Source of the DNA: CAVQKZ01 sp963837325
Lineage (GTDB): Bacteria > Actinomycetota > Actinomycetes > Mycobacteriales > Jatrophihabitantaceae
Length of the DNA stretch: 64,000 nt
Direction: 5' to 3'
Assembly (NCBI GenBank): GCA_963837325.1
Contig: CAWIMV010000001.1
Coordinates: 1,178,001 to 1,242,000, forward strand
The notes under the pieces were generated by a model. It was given only the letters and a program-made list of their open reading frames with translations. It had not been told where the DNA came from and made no database searches. This document shows positions 16,385 through 23,979 of the stretch, piece after piece (the first letter of the stretch is position 1; the number at the start of each line of letters is the position of its first letter). A program made the position numbers and the translations under genes.

Positions 16385-17753
16385 CGGCGAAGATGACGAC
16401 CGAGCCCTCGGGGACCACGCCCGACCAACGCCGGTCGCCCCGGTCGTTGCCGTGGTCGGTCGCCCGAATGTCGGCAAGTCGACGCTGGTGAACCGGATCC
16501 TGGGTCGGCGCGAGGCGGTCGTGCAGGACGTGCCTGGGGTTACCCGGGATCGGATCGCCTACGACGCGATTTGGGGTGGGCGCCGGTTCACGCTCGTCGA
16601 CACCGGAGGCTGGGAGCCGGATGCGCGCGGATTGGCGGCCATGGTGTCGGCCCAAGCCGAGCGGGCCGTCGCGACCGCCGATCTCGTCCTGTTCGTCATC
16701 GACGGGCGCACGGGCGCAACCGAAACCGATCTCACTGTCGCTCGGACGTTGAGACGCAGCGGACGCCCGGTCATCCTGACCGTGACCAAGATCGACGACG
16801 ACCGGGCCGAGCCCGAGACCGCCGAGCTGTGGTCGCTGGGGCTCGGCCAGCCCTATCCGGTCAGCGGCTTGCACGGCCGCGGCAGCGGCGACCTGCTTGA
16901 CGCCGTGCTGGCGGCCCTGCCCGACGCGCCGAGCGAGGACCCGGAGGAAGGCGGCCCTCGCCGCGTCGCCCTCGTCGGCCGGCCGAACGTCGGCAAGTCC
17001 AGCCTGCTCAACCGGCTGACCGGTGAGGAACGCTCCGTGGTCGACACCGTCGCGGGCACCACGATCGACCCCGTCGACAGCCTGCTCGAACTGGACGCCG
17101 AGATCTGGCGCTTCGTCGACACGGCCGGCCTTCGGCGCCGCGTCAACCAGGCGAGTGGGATGGAGTACTACGCCAGCCTGCGAACCGCGGCCGCTATCGA
17201 GGCCGCCGAGGTCGCGATCGTCCTCCTGGACGCATCCGAGCCGATCGCGGAACAGGACCAGCGGGTCATCGCCGAGGTGAGCGAGGCCGGACGGGCTTTG
17301 GTGCTGGCCTTCAACAAGTGGGACCTGGTCGATGAGGACCGCCGGGAGCTGCTCGAGCGAGAGATCAGCCGCGATCTGGCGCGAGTCGCCTGGGCGCCGC
17401 GGGTCAATGTCTCGGCCCGCACCGGTCGGGCCGTCGAGAAGCTCGCGGCCCAGCTGAGGGTGAGTCTCGCGTCGTGGGACCGGCGTATCTCCACCGGTCG
17501 ACTCAACACCTGGCTCAACGAGGTGGTTGCCGCAACTCCGCCGCCACCGCGGGGCGGTAAGGCGCCCCGCGTCCTGTTCGCGACGCAGGCCGATACGCGT
17601 CCGCCTCGATTCGTGCTGTTCACGACCGGATTCCTCGAGGCGGGCTATCGGCGATTCATCGAACGCCGCCTGCGCGAGGACTTCGACTTCACCGGGACAC
17701 CGATCGAGATATCGGTGCGGGTTCGGGAGAAGCGCGGTGCGCCATCGCGATAG
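16377..17753 (+). CDS. der: Ribosome biogenesis GTPase Der (EngA)
   Basis: A 458-residue protein with two consecutive TrmE-Era-type GTPase domains. G1 motifs GRPNVGKS appear at 28-35 and near 201-208; DTGGW and DTAGL are the G3 motifs; TKID and NKWD the G4 motifs. The C-terminal KH-like domain begins around 370 and binds 50S rRNA. The start is TTG 16377, overlapping the plsC stop by 8 nt with a GGGACGAGAAG purine stretch upstream; no in-frame ATG or GTG lies before the first G1 strand. It ends the cmk-plsC-der operon. Confidence 0.92.
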   Translation: MTDGEDDDRALGDHARPTPVAPVVAVVGRPNVGKSTLVNRILGRREAVVQDVPGVTRDRIAYDAIWGGRRFTLVDTGGWEPDARGLAAMVSAQAERAVATADLVLFVIDGRTGATETDLTVARTLRRSGRPVILTVTKIDDDRAEPETAELWSLGLGQPYPVSGLHGRGSGDLLDAVLAALPDAPSEDPEEGGPRRVALVGRPNVGKSSLLNRLTGEERSVVDTVAGTTIDPVDSLLELDAEIWRFVDTAGLRRRVNQASGMEYYASLRTAAAIEAAEVAIVLLDASEPIAEQDQRVIAEVSEAGRALVLAFNKWDLVDEDRRELLEREISRDLARVAWAPRVNVSARTGRAVEKLAAQLRVSLASWDRRISTGRLNTWLNEVVAATPPPPRGGKAPRVLFATQADTRPPRFVLFTTGFLEAGYRRFIERRLREDFDFTGTPIEISVRVREKRGAPSR

Positions 17754-17777
17754 GCTGAGCGCCGGTGCTCATTCGAC

Positions 17778-17851
17778 CGGGACGTGGCGCAGCTTGGTAG
17801 CGCACCTGACTGGGGGTCAGGGGGTCGTGGGTTCGAATCCCGCCGTCCCGA
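17778..17851 (+). tRNA. tRNA-Pro (anticodon GGG)
   Basis: The cloverleaf can be drawn completely. Acceptor arm CGGGACG (17778-17784) pairs with CGTCCCG (17844-17850), discriminator A17851. The D stem is GCGC/GCGC, the anticodon stem CCTGA/TCAGG encloses loop CTGGGGG with anticodon GGG at 17812-17814, and the T arm GTGGG-TTCGAAT-CCCGC is canonical. CCA is not encoded. It lies 24 nt after der and 56 nt before the phosphatidyltransferase gene, at the junction of the two syntenic blocks. Confidence 0.97.
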
Positions 17852-17907
17852 CACAGCGTCAAATCCGCTCCGCGCGGGCGGTCCGCCGGCGCAGCGCAGG
17901 AGGCATC

Positions 17908-18519
17908 GTGGCCGCAGTCCCCGACGCCGGTGCCGACACCGGCCCCCGGGCCGCCCCGGCCGACCGCGTGCTGACGATTCCGAACGGGTTGAGCGTGCTG
18001 CGGTTGTTCGGCGTGCCGCTGTTCCTGTGGCTATTGCTGGGTCCACACGCCGACGGGTGGGCCCTCACCGTGCTGGCGTTGTCCGGCTTCACTGACTGGG
18101 CCGACGGCGTGCTGGCCCGTCGGCTGAACCAAGCGAGCGCCCTTGGGGCGCTGCTCGACCCCCTCGCCGATCGCCTGTACATCCTGGCGACGCTGGTCGG
18201 CCTGGTGTTGCGCAACATCATTCCGCTGTGGCTGGCCGTCGCCATCGTCGGGCGCGACGCCATTCTCACCATCGCGCTCGCGGTGCTCCGCCGCTACGGC
18301 TACGCCCCATTCGCAGTCCACTACCTGGGCAAGGCCGCGACGTTCTGTCTGCTCTACGCGTTCCCGCTCCTGCTCATCGGGGCCCATGACGGCCCGATCG
18401 CCGACGTCGCTCGGCCCATCGCCTGGGCGTTCACGATCTGGGGGACTGCGCTCTACCTGTGGGCCGGGATCGTGTACTTGGCTCAAGCTCGCCAACTCGT
18501 GCGACAGGCCCGGTCTTGA
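17908..18519 (+). CDS. CDP-alcohol phosphatidyltransferase (PgsA2-like)
   Basis: A 203-residue integral membrane enzyme of phospholipid head-group transfer. The CDP-alcohol motif is complete: DWADGVLARRLNQASALG followed by ALLDPLADRLY. About five or six hydrophobic helices follow. In mycobacteria the equivalent gene (Rv1822, pgsA2) precedes the same DUF881/DUF1290 genes; the acceptor alcohol (glycerol phosphate, inositol phosphate or other) cannot be decided from sequence. GTG 17908 has an excellent AGGAGG (17898-17903). The stop overlaps the next gene by 4 nt. Confidence 0.88.
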   Translation: MAAVPDAGADTGPRAAPADRVLTIPNGLSVLRLFGVPLFLWLLLGPHADGWALTVLALSGFTDWADGVLARRLNQASALGALLDPLADRLYILATLVGLVLRNIIPLWLAVAIVGRDAILTIALAVLRRYGYAPFAVHYLGKAATFCLLYAFPLLLIGAHDGPIADVARPIAWAFTIWGTALYLWAGIVYLAQARQLVRQARS

Positions 18520-19409
18520 CTTCGGACCGGCCGCCGCCGGGCAACCAACTGACGACACAGCTACTTGTCGACTTAGTGACGAACACGCTGGACCCGAGTT
18601 ACGCGGCGACCGCGCGGCACCGCGGGCCGAACCCGCCCCGGCGGTGGTTCGACCGCCCAGGTGTGGCGATCGGCTGCGCGCTGATCGGGTTCATCCTGGT
18701 CGTCGCCTACATCCACACCCATCGCGGCGCGCCCCAGACGGCCAAGGTGCACGACGGATTGGTGGCGCGGGTCCGGGCGGCCCAGGACCAGGACCAGCGA
18801 CTCGCCATCCAGGCCCAGCGGCTCAACAACACGCTGTCGGGATTGCGCGACAAGGCACTGTCCGCCAACGGTGCACTGAGCCGCCAGCTCGACCGTGACC
18901 AGTTGATGGCCGGGCAGACGGCAGCCACCGGCCCGGGATTGCAGGTCGTGTTGTCCGAGCCGCCACCGTCATCTGTCGCCTCGCCACCCGGGCGCGCCGC
19001 GTCCGCGCCGGTCGGCGCGACCAATATCCTCACCGACCGTGACGTGCGAAGCGTGGTCAACGAGCTATGGGCCGACGGTGCCGAGGCAATCGCGGTGAAC
19101 GACGTTCGCCTGACGCCGACCTCGGCCATTCGCTTCGCCGGCGAGGCCGTGCTGGTCGACTTCGCGCCGATCACATCGCCCTACACGATCCGGGCGATCG
19201 GCAACGCAGATGATCTGGCGACCGGCTTCGCGTCGAGTGCCGTAGCCAGCCGCTATCAGACGCTCAGCGGTGCCGACGGGATCGGGTTCTCGTTCACCGA
19301 GCACCGCAAGCTCAAGCTCCCGGCCAGCCCGGCGGTGTCCCTGCGGTTCGCCCACCGGCCCACGCCGACGCAGACGCCGACGCCGACGTCGACCAGGACA
19401 TCGCGATGA
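18516..19409 (+). CDS. DUF881 envelope protein (first copy)
   Basis: A 297-residue DUF881 protein. After a 50-residue cytoplasmic segment containing LLVDLVTNTLDPSYA it has one membrane helix (VAIGCALIGFILVVAYI) and a short coiled coil, then an extracytoplasmic DUF881 domain (GPGLQVVLSEP, LWADGAEAIAVNDVRLTP, PYTIRAIGNADDL). The tail is a Thr-Pro/Thr-Arg repeat (RPTPTQTPTPTSTRTSR) encoded by GACGCC-like units, probably a wall-spanning flexible end. I start at TTG 18516 for the 4-nt coupling with the previous stop; GTG 18576 is an alternative. DUF881-Sbp-DUF881 clusters are found in actinobacteria and firmicutes with inferred envelope or division roles. Confidence 0.8.
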   Translation: MTSDRPPPGNQLTTQLLVDLVTNTLDPSYAATARHRGPNPPRRWFDRPGVAIGCALIGFILVVAYIHTHRGAPQTAKVHDGLVARVRAAQDQDQRLAIQAQRLNNTLSGLRDKALSANGALSRQLDRDQLMAGQTAATGPGLQVVLSEPPPSSVASPPGRAASAPVGATNILTDRDVRSVVNELWADGAEAIAVNDVRLTPTSAIRFAGEAVLVDFAPITSPYTIRAIGNADDLATGFASSAVASRYQTLSGADGIGFSFTEHRKLKLPASPAVSLRFAHRPTPTQTPTPTSTRTSR

Positions 19410-19738
19410 TCGCCGCGCTCGCCCTCGTCATCGGCATCGTGGTGGGCCTCGTCCTCCGCCCCACCGTGCCCACCTGGCTCGAGCCGTACCTGCCGATCGC
19501 GGTGGTCGCTGCCTTGGACGCGGTCTTCGGCGGCGTCCGGGCCCGGCTCGACGGCATCTTCGACGCCAAGGTGTTCGTGGTGTCGTTCATCTCCAACGTG
19601 GTGGTCGCCGCGCTGATCGTGTTTCTGGGCGACAAGCTCGGCGTCGGCGGCCAACTGTCGACCGCCGTCGTGGTCGTGCTCGGCATCCGCATCTTCGGCA
19701 ACGCCGCTGCCATCCGACGCCACGTCTTCCGGGCGTGA
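19406..19738 (+). CDS. sbp: Small basic protein Sbp (DUF1290)
   Basis: A 110-residue membrane protein with three or four hydrophobic helices: MIAALALVIGIVVGLVL at the N-terminus, then LPIAVVAALDAVFGGVRARL and FVVSFISNVVVAALIVFL. The DAVFGGxRA motif is typical of DUF1290. The family was named after Bacillus sbp, next to the ftsAZ region, and here it is framed by two DUF881 proteins, as in Rv1823-Rv1825. The biochemical role is unknown. ATG 19406 overlaps the preceding stop by 4 nt (ATGA). Confidence 0.88.
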   Translation: MIAALALVIGIVVGLVLRPTVPTWLEPYLPIAVVAALDAVFGGVRARLDGIFDAKVFVVSFISNVVVAALIVFLGDKLGVGGQLSTAVVVVLGIRIFGNAAAIRRHVFRA

Positions 19739-19739
19739 C

Positions 19740-20492
19740 ATGACCGAGCCACCGGAAGAGCAGCGCTCAGAGCCCGAGCCGATGACGCCGCGCCCACCCC
19801 GGCCGCGGCTGGCGGCGCGGTACCGGGCCGCGGCGCTGGTCGGCGTGCTCATCGCAGCCCTGGGATTCGCCATCGCCGTGCAGGTGCACGCCAACTCCCA
19901 GGCCGACAGCCTGTCCAACCTCCGTTCGGACGACTTGATCGGCATCCTCGACAACCAGAACGCTCGCGGCGACCGGTTGCGGCAGCAGATCACGGACTTG
20001 GAACAGACGTTGCGCCGCTTGCAGGACAGCGGTGATCGCAATGCCGCGGCTAGGCAGCAGGCCGAGGAGGATGCCGCGGCCCTGGGAGTGTTGCTCGGCA
20101 CCCTGCCCGCTACCGGACCAGGGATCAGCGTCACGGTCAGCGACCCGCGGCACAAGCTCAAAGCCGAAGACCTCCTTGACGTTGTCGAAGAACTTCGCGG
20201 CGCCGGGGCGGAGGCAATCCAGTTCGGCTCCGTCCGGGTGAGCACCACGACCGCGTTCACGACCGAGGGCGGGGCGGTTGCCGTCGACGGCGTCGAGTTG
20301 TCCGCTCCGTATACCGTCCTCGCCATCGGCGATCCGAAGACGCTGGACACCGCCCTGAACATCCCCGGCGGCGTGGCTGCCGCCGTGCGGGCCGCCGGCG
20401 GCGAACTGGCGGTGTCCGAGCAGGAGACGGTGACGATCGACGTCATTCGTTCCTTGTCGGCGCCGAAGTACGCATCACCCGCACCGCACTGA
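19740..20492 (+). CDS. DUF881 envelope protein (second copy)
   Basis: A 250-residue paralogue of the protein encoded at 18516-19409, with a membrane helix near residues 27-46 (AAALVGVLIAALGFAIAVQV), a heptad-like coiled coil (NARGDRLRQQITDLEQTLRR) and the DUF881 domain with GPGISVTVSDP, LRGAGAEAIQFGSVRVS and PYTVLAIGDPKTLD. It starts at ATG 19740, 1 nt after the sbp stop. The two paralogues flank Sbp, suggesting a membrane complex of the three; this is inference from gene order. Confidence 0.85.
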   Translation: MTEPPEEQRSEPEPMTPRPPRPRLAARYRAAALVGVLIAALGFAIAVQVHANSQADSLSNLRSDDLIGILDNQNARGDRLRQQITDLEQTLRRLQDSGDRNAAARQQAEEDAAALGVLLGTLPATGPGISVTVSDPRHKLKAEDLLDVVEELRGAGAEAIQFGSVRVSTTTAFTTEGGAVAVDGVELSAPYTVLAIGDPKTLDTALNIPGGVAAAVRAAGGELAVSEQETVTIDVIRSLSAPKYASPAPH

Positions 20493-20509
20493 CGTTCGGG
20501 CCGGTTGAG

Positions 20510-20515
20510 TAGGGT
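20510..20515 (+). promoter_or_regulatory. -10 element upstream of gcvH
   Basis: TAGGGT lies 45 nt before ATG 20561, with an AAGGAG ribosome site in between. It suggests that gcvH has its own promoter although it follows the DUF881 gene. Confidence 0.4.
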
Positions 20516-20560
20516 CGCGATCGAGCGGGCCCGCGCCGGACAGTAAGGAGAGCTACCCCC

Positions 20561-20947
20561 ATGTCAGAAGTTCCCGACGAGCTCAAGTACACGGCCGAAC
20601 ACGAATGGGTGCGACTCGGCGACGGCGACAATTCGGCCCGGGTCGGCATCACCGACTACGCCCAGCAGGCGCTCGGCGACGTCGTGTTCGTCTCGCTCCC
20701 AGAGGTCGGCACGCAGGTCGCGCAGGGTGCGGCATTCGGCGAGGTCGAGTCCACCAAGAGCGTCTCGGACCTGTACGCGCCGCTGGCCGGCACGGTCGTG
20801 GCCCGTAACGACGCGCTCGAGCAACAACCGGAGCTGATCAATTCCGACCCTTACGGCGAAGGCTGGGTCGTCGAGATCGAACTGGCCGAAAGCGCCGACG
20901 CGGGCGAATTGCTCGACGCGGCGACGTACGGCACGCTCGCCGGCTGA
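20561..20947 (+). CDS. gcvH: Glycine cleavage system H protein
   Basis: A 128-residue lipoyl carrier protein of the glycine cleavage complex. The lipoylation site is Lys66 in GEVESTKSVSDLYAP, and the C-terminal GEGWVVEIELAES motif is typical. It shuttles the methylamine group from GcvP (encoded at 23980-26868) to GcvT; gcvT is not in this window. AAGGAG precedes ATG 20561. Between gcvH and gcvP lie garA, ftsR, DUF151 and merR, the same arrangement as Rv1826-Rv1832. Confidence 0.95.
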   Translation: MSEVPDELKYTAEHEWVRLGDGDNSARVGITDYAQQALGDVVFVSLPEVGTQVAQGAAFGEVESTKSVSDLYAPLAGTVVARNDALEQQPELINSDPYGEGWVVEIELAESADAGELLDAATYGTLAG

Positions 20948-20998
20948 GCCAACCCGCCGCTGCGGTCGACAAGTCGCCGATTACATCTCGACCTCCGA

Positions 20999-21028
20999 TT
21001 GACCCTTGGGACGCGCCGGGCCTAGGCT
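20999..21028 (+). promoter_or_regulatory. Promoter of garA (TTGACC-N18-TAGGCT)
   Basis: TTGACC at 20999-21004 and TAGGCT at 21023-21028 are separated by 18 bp. This is one of the clearest sigma-A-type promoters in the window, with a predicted leader of about 70 nt before GTG 21107. Confidence 0.6.
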
Positions 21029-21106
21029 CGGCGAACCGACCGGTTCCGCTTGATCGCGGTGGCGTTCACCCCTCAATGACCGTTCCCAGATCGAAGGGCG
21101 ACGCGA

Positions 21107-21619
21107 GTGTTTTGCACCGCATGTGGCACTGAGAACCCTCCTGGCAGCCATTTCTGCGCAAGTTGCGGCGCGGCGCTGCCGACGACTGCGTCGGGCGCCG
21201 ACGTGACCAGCACGATTACCACCAGTGGCCCGCTTCCCGAACTCGACACCGAGTTCTCCACCGAAGCGCACCAGGGCGCCGTCGACGCGTTGACGCCGGG
21301 CTCGGCCCTGCTCGTCGTCAAACGCGGCCCCAATGCCGGCAGCCGATTTCTGCTCGATCAAGACGTCACTACGGCGGGTCGCCACCCGGATAGCGACATC
21401 TTCTTGGACGATGTGACTGTGTCCCGAAGGCATGCCGAATTCCGCCGCGAAGGTAGTGGCTACACCGTGCACGACGTCGGGTCGCTGAATGGCACCTACG
21501 TCAACCGCGAACGCATCGACGCCGCGCCGCTGTCCGGAGGGGACGAGGTACAGATCGGGAAGTTCCGGCTCGTCTACCTCAACGCGGCCGTCCGCGCGGG
21601 CGTGGCGGCGCAGACGTGA
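21107..21619 (+). CDS. garA: FHA-domain regulator GarA/OdhI-like with N-terminal zinc ribbon
   Basis: A 170-residue protein. Residues 3-20 form a zinc ribbon with CTACG and CASCG cysteine pairs; residues about 65-160 form an FHA domain with GRHPDSDIFLDDVTVSRRHAEF and SLNGTYVN. GarA/OdhI in mycobacteria and corynebacteria binds and inhibits 2-oxoglutarate dehydrogenase until phosphorylated in an N-terminal ETTS motif. No exact ETTS is present; a Thr-rich stretch (TSTITTSGPLPELDTEF) occupies that place. GTG 21107 has AAGGGCG upstream. Position between gcvH and ftsR supports orthology; the zinc ribbon is additional to the mycobacterial form. Confidence 0.8.
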   Translation: MFCTACGTENPPGSHFCASCGAALPTTASGADVTSTITTSGPLPELDTEFSTEAHQGAVDALTPGSALLVVKRGPNAGSRFLLDQDVTTAGRHPDSDIFLDDVTVSRRHAEFRREGSGYTVHDVGSLNGTYVNRERIDAAPLSGGDEVQIGKFRLVYLNAAVRAGVAAQT

Positions 21620-22365
21620 CAGCCGTTGGAGCTGCGGCTCGCGGCAGTGCCACGCTCACTATCGGCGACGTCCTGGCCCATCTCAAGGTCGACTTTCCCG
21701 ATCTCACGATCAGCAAGATTCGCTTCCTCGAGCAGGAAGGCCTGGTCGCGCCGGAGCGGACGCCATCGGGCTACCGCAAGTTCTCAGCCGGCGACGTATC
21801 GCGGCTGAAGTACGTCCTGGCTCAGCAGCGCGACCACTACCTGCCGCTGCGGGTGATCAAGGACCAGCTCGACGCGATCGATCGCGGCCTGGTGCCTTCT
21901 GGTTCGTCGTCCGGCCCGCGCGTGCCCCACGTCTCCATCGCGGCGATCGAAGACAACGCGCCTACGGCCGAACACTTCCGCCCCGCGCAGGCGGCGATGC
22001 GGCTCTCGCGCGAGGAGCTGCTCAACGCGGCGGGGCTGCGCAGCGAGCAGTTGGCCGAGCTCGAGCAGTTCGGGCTGATCACCGCGAAGCCGGGCGGCCA
22101 CTACGACGACGATGCCCTCGCGGTCGGCAAGATCGTGGCCGACCTCGCTCGCTTCGGTCTCGAGGGCCGGCACCTGCGGGCGTTCCGCACGGCCGCTGAG
22201 CGGGAGGTTGGCTTGTTCTCCCAAGTCGTGGGGCCGATGTCGCGGCAGCGCGGCGGCGAGGCGCGGGCGCGGGCCGAGGAGACCGTCCGGGAACTCGCAG
22301 CGGCGTCCGTGCGCTTGCACGCCGCCCTCGTGCAGATCGGGCTGCGAGAGGTCATCGGCTCCTGA
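21616..22365 (+). CDS. ftsR: MerR-family regulator FtsR (Rv1828-like)
   Basis: A 249-residue MerR-type protein. The N-terminal winged helix reads LTIGDVLAHLKVDFPDLTIS through KIRFLEQEGLVAPERTPSGY, followed by an unusually long C-terminal region with a second helix-turn-helix-like part (LSREELLNAAGLRSEQLAEL). The corynebacterial homologue FtsR activates ftsZ and affects cell shape; no small-molecule or metal-binding cysteines are visible. GTG 21616 overlaps the garA stop by 4 nt, so both are made from the garA promoter. Confidence 0.82.
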   Translation: MTAVGAAARGSATLTIGDVLAHLKVDFPDLTISKIRFLEQEGLVAPERTPSGYRKFSAGDVSRLKYVLAQQRDHYLPLRVIKDQLDAIDRGLVPSGSSSGPRVPHVSIAAIEDNAPTAEHFRPAQAAMRLSREELLNAAGLRSEQLAELEQFGLITAKPGGHYDDDALAVGKIVADLARFGLEGRHLRAFRTAAEREVGLFSQVVGPMSRQRGGEARARAEETVRELAAASVRLHAALVQIGLREVIGS

Positions 22366-22466
22366 ATGACCAGGCCCGACGCGGGTGCTGCAGTGCGCCC
22401 CGCCAACTCCGCCTGACCCTGGTTATGCGCTGTGACCGGCCCCGGCGGCCAACGGCCGCGAGCGTG

Positions 22467-22472
22467 TAGCGT
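22467..22472 (+). promoter_or_regulatory. -10 element upstream of the DUF151 gene
   Basis: TAGCGT lies 45 nt before GTG 22517 and is followed by a strong GGAGGT ribosome site at 22505-22510. It gives a conventional short leader. Confidence 0.4.
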
Positions 22473-22516
22473 CGACAATCGCGAGTCGTGCAACTGCGGG
22501 TAACGGAGGTTTGGTC

Positions 22517-22987
22517 GTGCATCCGATGCGCGTGGTCGGGGTCCGGGTTGAGCTGCCCGCGAACCAGCCCGTCGTGCTGCTGCGCGAGGAGGACGGCATT
22601 CGTTACCTCCCGATCTGGATCGGCGCGGTCGAAGCGTCGGCGATCGCCTTCCAGCAGCAGGGTGTCCAGACGCTCCGGCCCCTGACCCACGATCTGCTCC
22701 GCGACGTCATCGCCGCACTCGGCGTACGGCTCGAGGCGGTGCACATCACCGAGATGCGCGACGACATCTATTACGCCGAACTGCGGTTTGCCGGCGGGGT
22801 CGCGGTGAGTGCGCGGCCGTCGGATGCGATTGCCCTGGCCTTGCGCTGCGACGTCGCGATCCTCGGAACCGATGCTGTGCTCGACGCGGCCGGGGTCGAG
22901 ATTCCGGATGAGCAGGAAGACGAGGTCGAGCGCTTTCGCGAGTTCCTCGACAACATCTCGCCTGACGATTTCGCCTCGGACGGTTGA
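22517..22987 (+). CDS. Bifunctional nuclease family protein (DUF151, Rv1829-like)
   Basis: A 156-residue DUF151 protein. Conserved blocks are MRVVGVRVELPANQPVVLLR, LPIWIGAVEASAIAFQQQG, TEMRDDIYYAELRF and ARPSDAIALALRCDVAI, ending in an acidic tail. Plant and Thermotoga relatives have been described as nucleases, but the function in actinobacteria is not established. GTG 22517 is preferred because GGAGGT lies 6 nt upstream; TTG 22511 would overlap the ribosome site. It is flanked by two MerR genes in the conserved gcvH-garA cluster. Confidence 0.85.
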   Translation: MHPMRVVGVRVELPANQPVVLLREEDGIRYLPIWIGAVEASAIAFQQQGVQTLRPLTHDLLRDVIAALGVRLEAVHITEMRDDIYYAELRFAGGVAVSARPSDAIALALRCDVAILGTDAVLDAAGVEIPDEQEDEVERFREFLDNISPDDFASDG

Positions 22988-23019
22988 CCTCGAGCGCCGG
23001 CAAAAGGCCCGGTAATTCC

Positions 23020-23040
23020 TTGACCTCTACTTGAGGGTTA
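23020..23040. promoter_or_regulatory. MerR-type operator-like dyad upstream of merR
   Basis: TTGACC (23020-23025) runs into the dyad CCTC-TACTT-GAGG (23024-23036). A dyad immediately downstream of a -35-like hexamer is the usual architecture of MerR/SoxR-controlled promoters. The target could be the adjacent merR gene itself. Confidence 0.45.
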
Positions 23041-23060
23041 CGAATCGTCGGCGCGTCGCG

Positions 23061-23089
23061 TTGACCTTCTTCGGTGCCGGTCCTACCGT
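23061..23089 (+). promoter_or_regulatory. Promoter of merR gene (TTGACC-N17-TACCGT)
   Basis: TTGACC at 23061-23066 and TACCGT at 23084-23089 with an ideal 17-bp spacer, about 105 nt before ATG 23195. Confidence 0.6.
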
Positions 23090-23194
23090 CAGGACAGCAT
23101 GAATCACCAGCGTGGGATTATGACCGCTGGTGCCGACGGGTAGCGCCACTGCCAGCAGGTCCGCGCACGATGAGCAAGATCGGGAGGTCGGCAG

Positions 23195-23764
23195 ATGGAC
23201 GAAAGCCTGCGGCCAGAGCAAGGCACCCTGTTCGCGGATCCGGCAGTCGCCCCTGACGAGTTCATCGGTTACCGCGGCCCGACTGCCTGTTCAGCTGCCG
23301 GCATCACCTACCGCCAACTCGACTACTGGGCCCGCACCGACTTGGTCGTGCCCACGATCCGCTCGGCCACCGGCTCGGGCAGCCAGCGGCTGTACTCGTT
23401 CAAGGACATCCTCGTCCTCAAGGTCGTCAAGCGGCTGCTTGACACCGGTGTATCGCTGCAGAACATCCGCGTCGCCGTCGAGGCGTTGCGCGCGCGGGGT
23501 GTCGCAGACCTGGCCCGGATCACGCTGCTCTCCGACGGCACGACCGTGTACGAATGCACCTCCGCCGAGGAGGTCGTCGATCTCCTGCGCGGCGGGCAGG
23601 GCGTGTTCGGCATCGCCGTCAGCGGCGCGCTGCTCGAACTACGCGGCTCCCTGGCCCAACTGCCCGGCGAGCGCGCCGACGGCAGCGAGCCCACTGAGGG
23701 CACAACGAGCCAGGCGAGCGACGAGTTGGCCAAGCGTCGCCAGCAGCGCACCGCCTCGGCCTGA
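23195..23764 (+). CDS. MerR-family regulator (Rv1830-like)
   Basis: A 189-residue MerR protein with the winged helix YRGPTACSAAGITYRQLDYW and ARTDLVVPTIRSATGSGSQR at about 26-66, a dimerisation helix, and a C-terminal region ending in a disordered Glu/Ser/Arg tail. No cysteine cluster for metal or redox sensing is seen. The mycobacterial orthologue has been linked to growth and resuscitation phenotypes but not to a defined ligand. ATG 23195 has a GGGAGG site. Located between the DUF151 gene and the gcvP riboswitch. Confidence 0.8.
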   Translation: MDESLRPEQGTLFADPAVAPDEFIGYRGPTACSAAGITYRQLDYWARTDLVVPTIRSATGSGSQRLYSFKDILVLKVVKRLLDTGVSLQNIRVAVEALRARGVADLARITLLSDGTTVYECTSAEEVVDLLRGGQGVFGIAVSGALLELRGSLAQLPGERADGSEPTEGTTSQASDELAKRRQQRTASA

Positions 23765-23792
23765 GCCGACGCGGCCGGCCGGGCTCGCCTGG

Positions 23793-23798
23793 TACCGT
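23793..23798 (+). promoter_or_regulatory. -10 element of the gcvP leader
   Basis: TACCGT lies 18 nt upstream of the first riboswitch stem, placing transcription initiation just before the aptamer. Confidence 0.45.
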
Positions 23799-23811
23799 CG
23801 GGACCGGCCAA

Positions 23812-23935
23812 TCAGCTCGCGTGGGAGAGCCTGCCGGCATCCGGCAGCGCCGAAGGGGCAACTTCCCCGGAACCTCTCAGGCAAACGAACCGCGCGAGTC
23901 GGCCACTCTGAAGGACGCCGTCCGACAGAGGGGGA
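23812..23935 (+). ncRNA. Glycine riboswitch, singleton with downstream ghost aptamer
   Basis: The leader carries the glycine-aptamer core sequences GTGGGAGAGCC (23821-23831), GCCGAAGGGGCAA and CCGGAACCTCTCAGGCAAA. Stem P1 can be drawn as CTCGCG (23816-23821) with CGCGAG (23893-23898). A following imperfect hairpin, CTCTG (23906-23910) with CAGAG (23926-23930) enclosing GGAC/GTCC, fits the ghost aptamer of type-1 singleton riboswitches. A further stem GGGGAC (23931-23936) with GTCCCC (23960-23965) ends close to the ribosome site of gcvP and may be the expression platform. Glycine would be expected to switch on gcvP. Confidence 0.9.
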
Positions 23936-23979
23936 CCGGAACGCCGCGGCGTACCCGCTGTCCCCGAAAGGGCGTCACA

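Noticed and set aside
19340..19409. Short GACGCC-like repeats at the end of the first DUF881 gene
   Set aside because: Considered as a mini-satellite or CRISPR-like repeat; it encodes a Thr-Pro tail in frame and has no spacers.
23821..23979. gcvP start at GTG 23821 (53 extra residues)
   Set aside because: Lies inside the glycine aptamer; homology begins at ATG 23980, which has a ribosome site.
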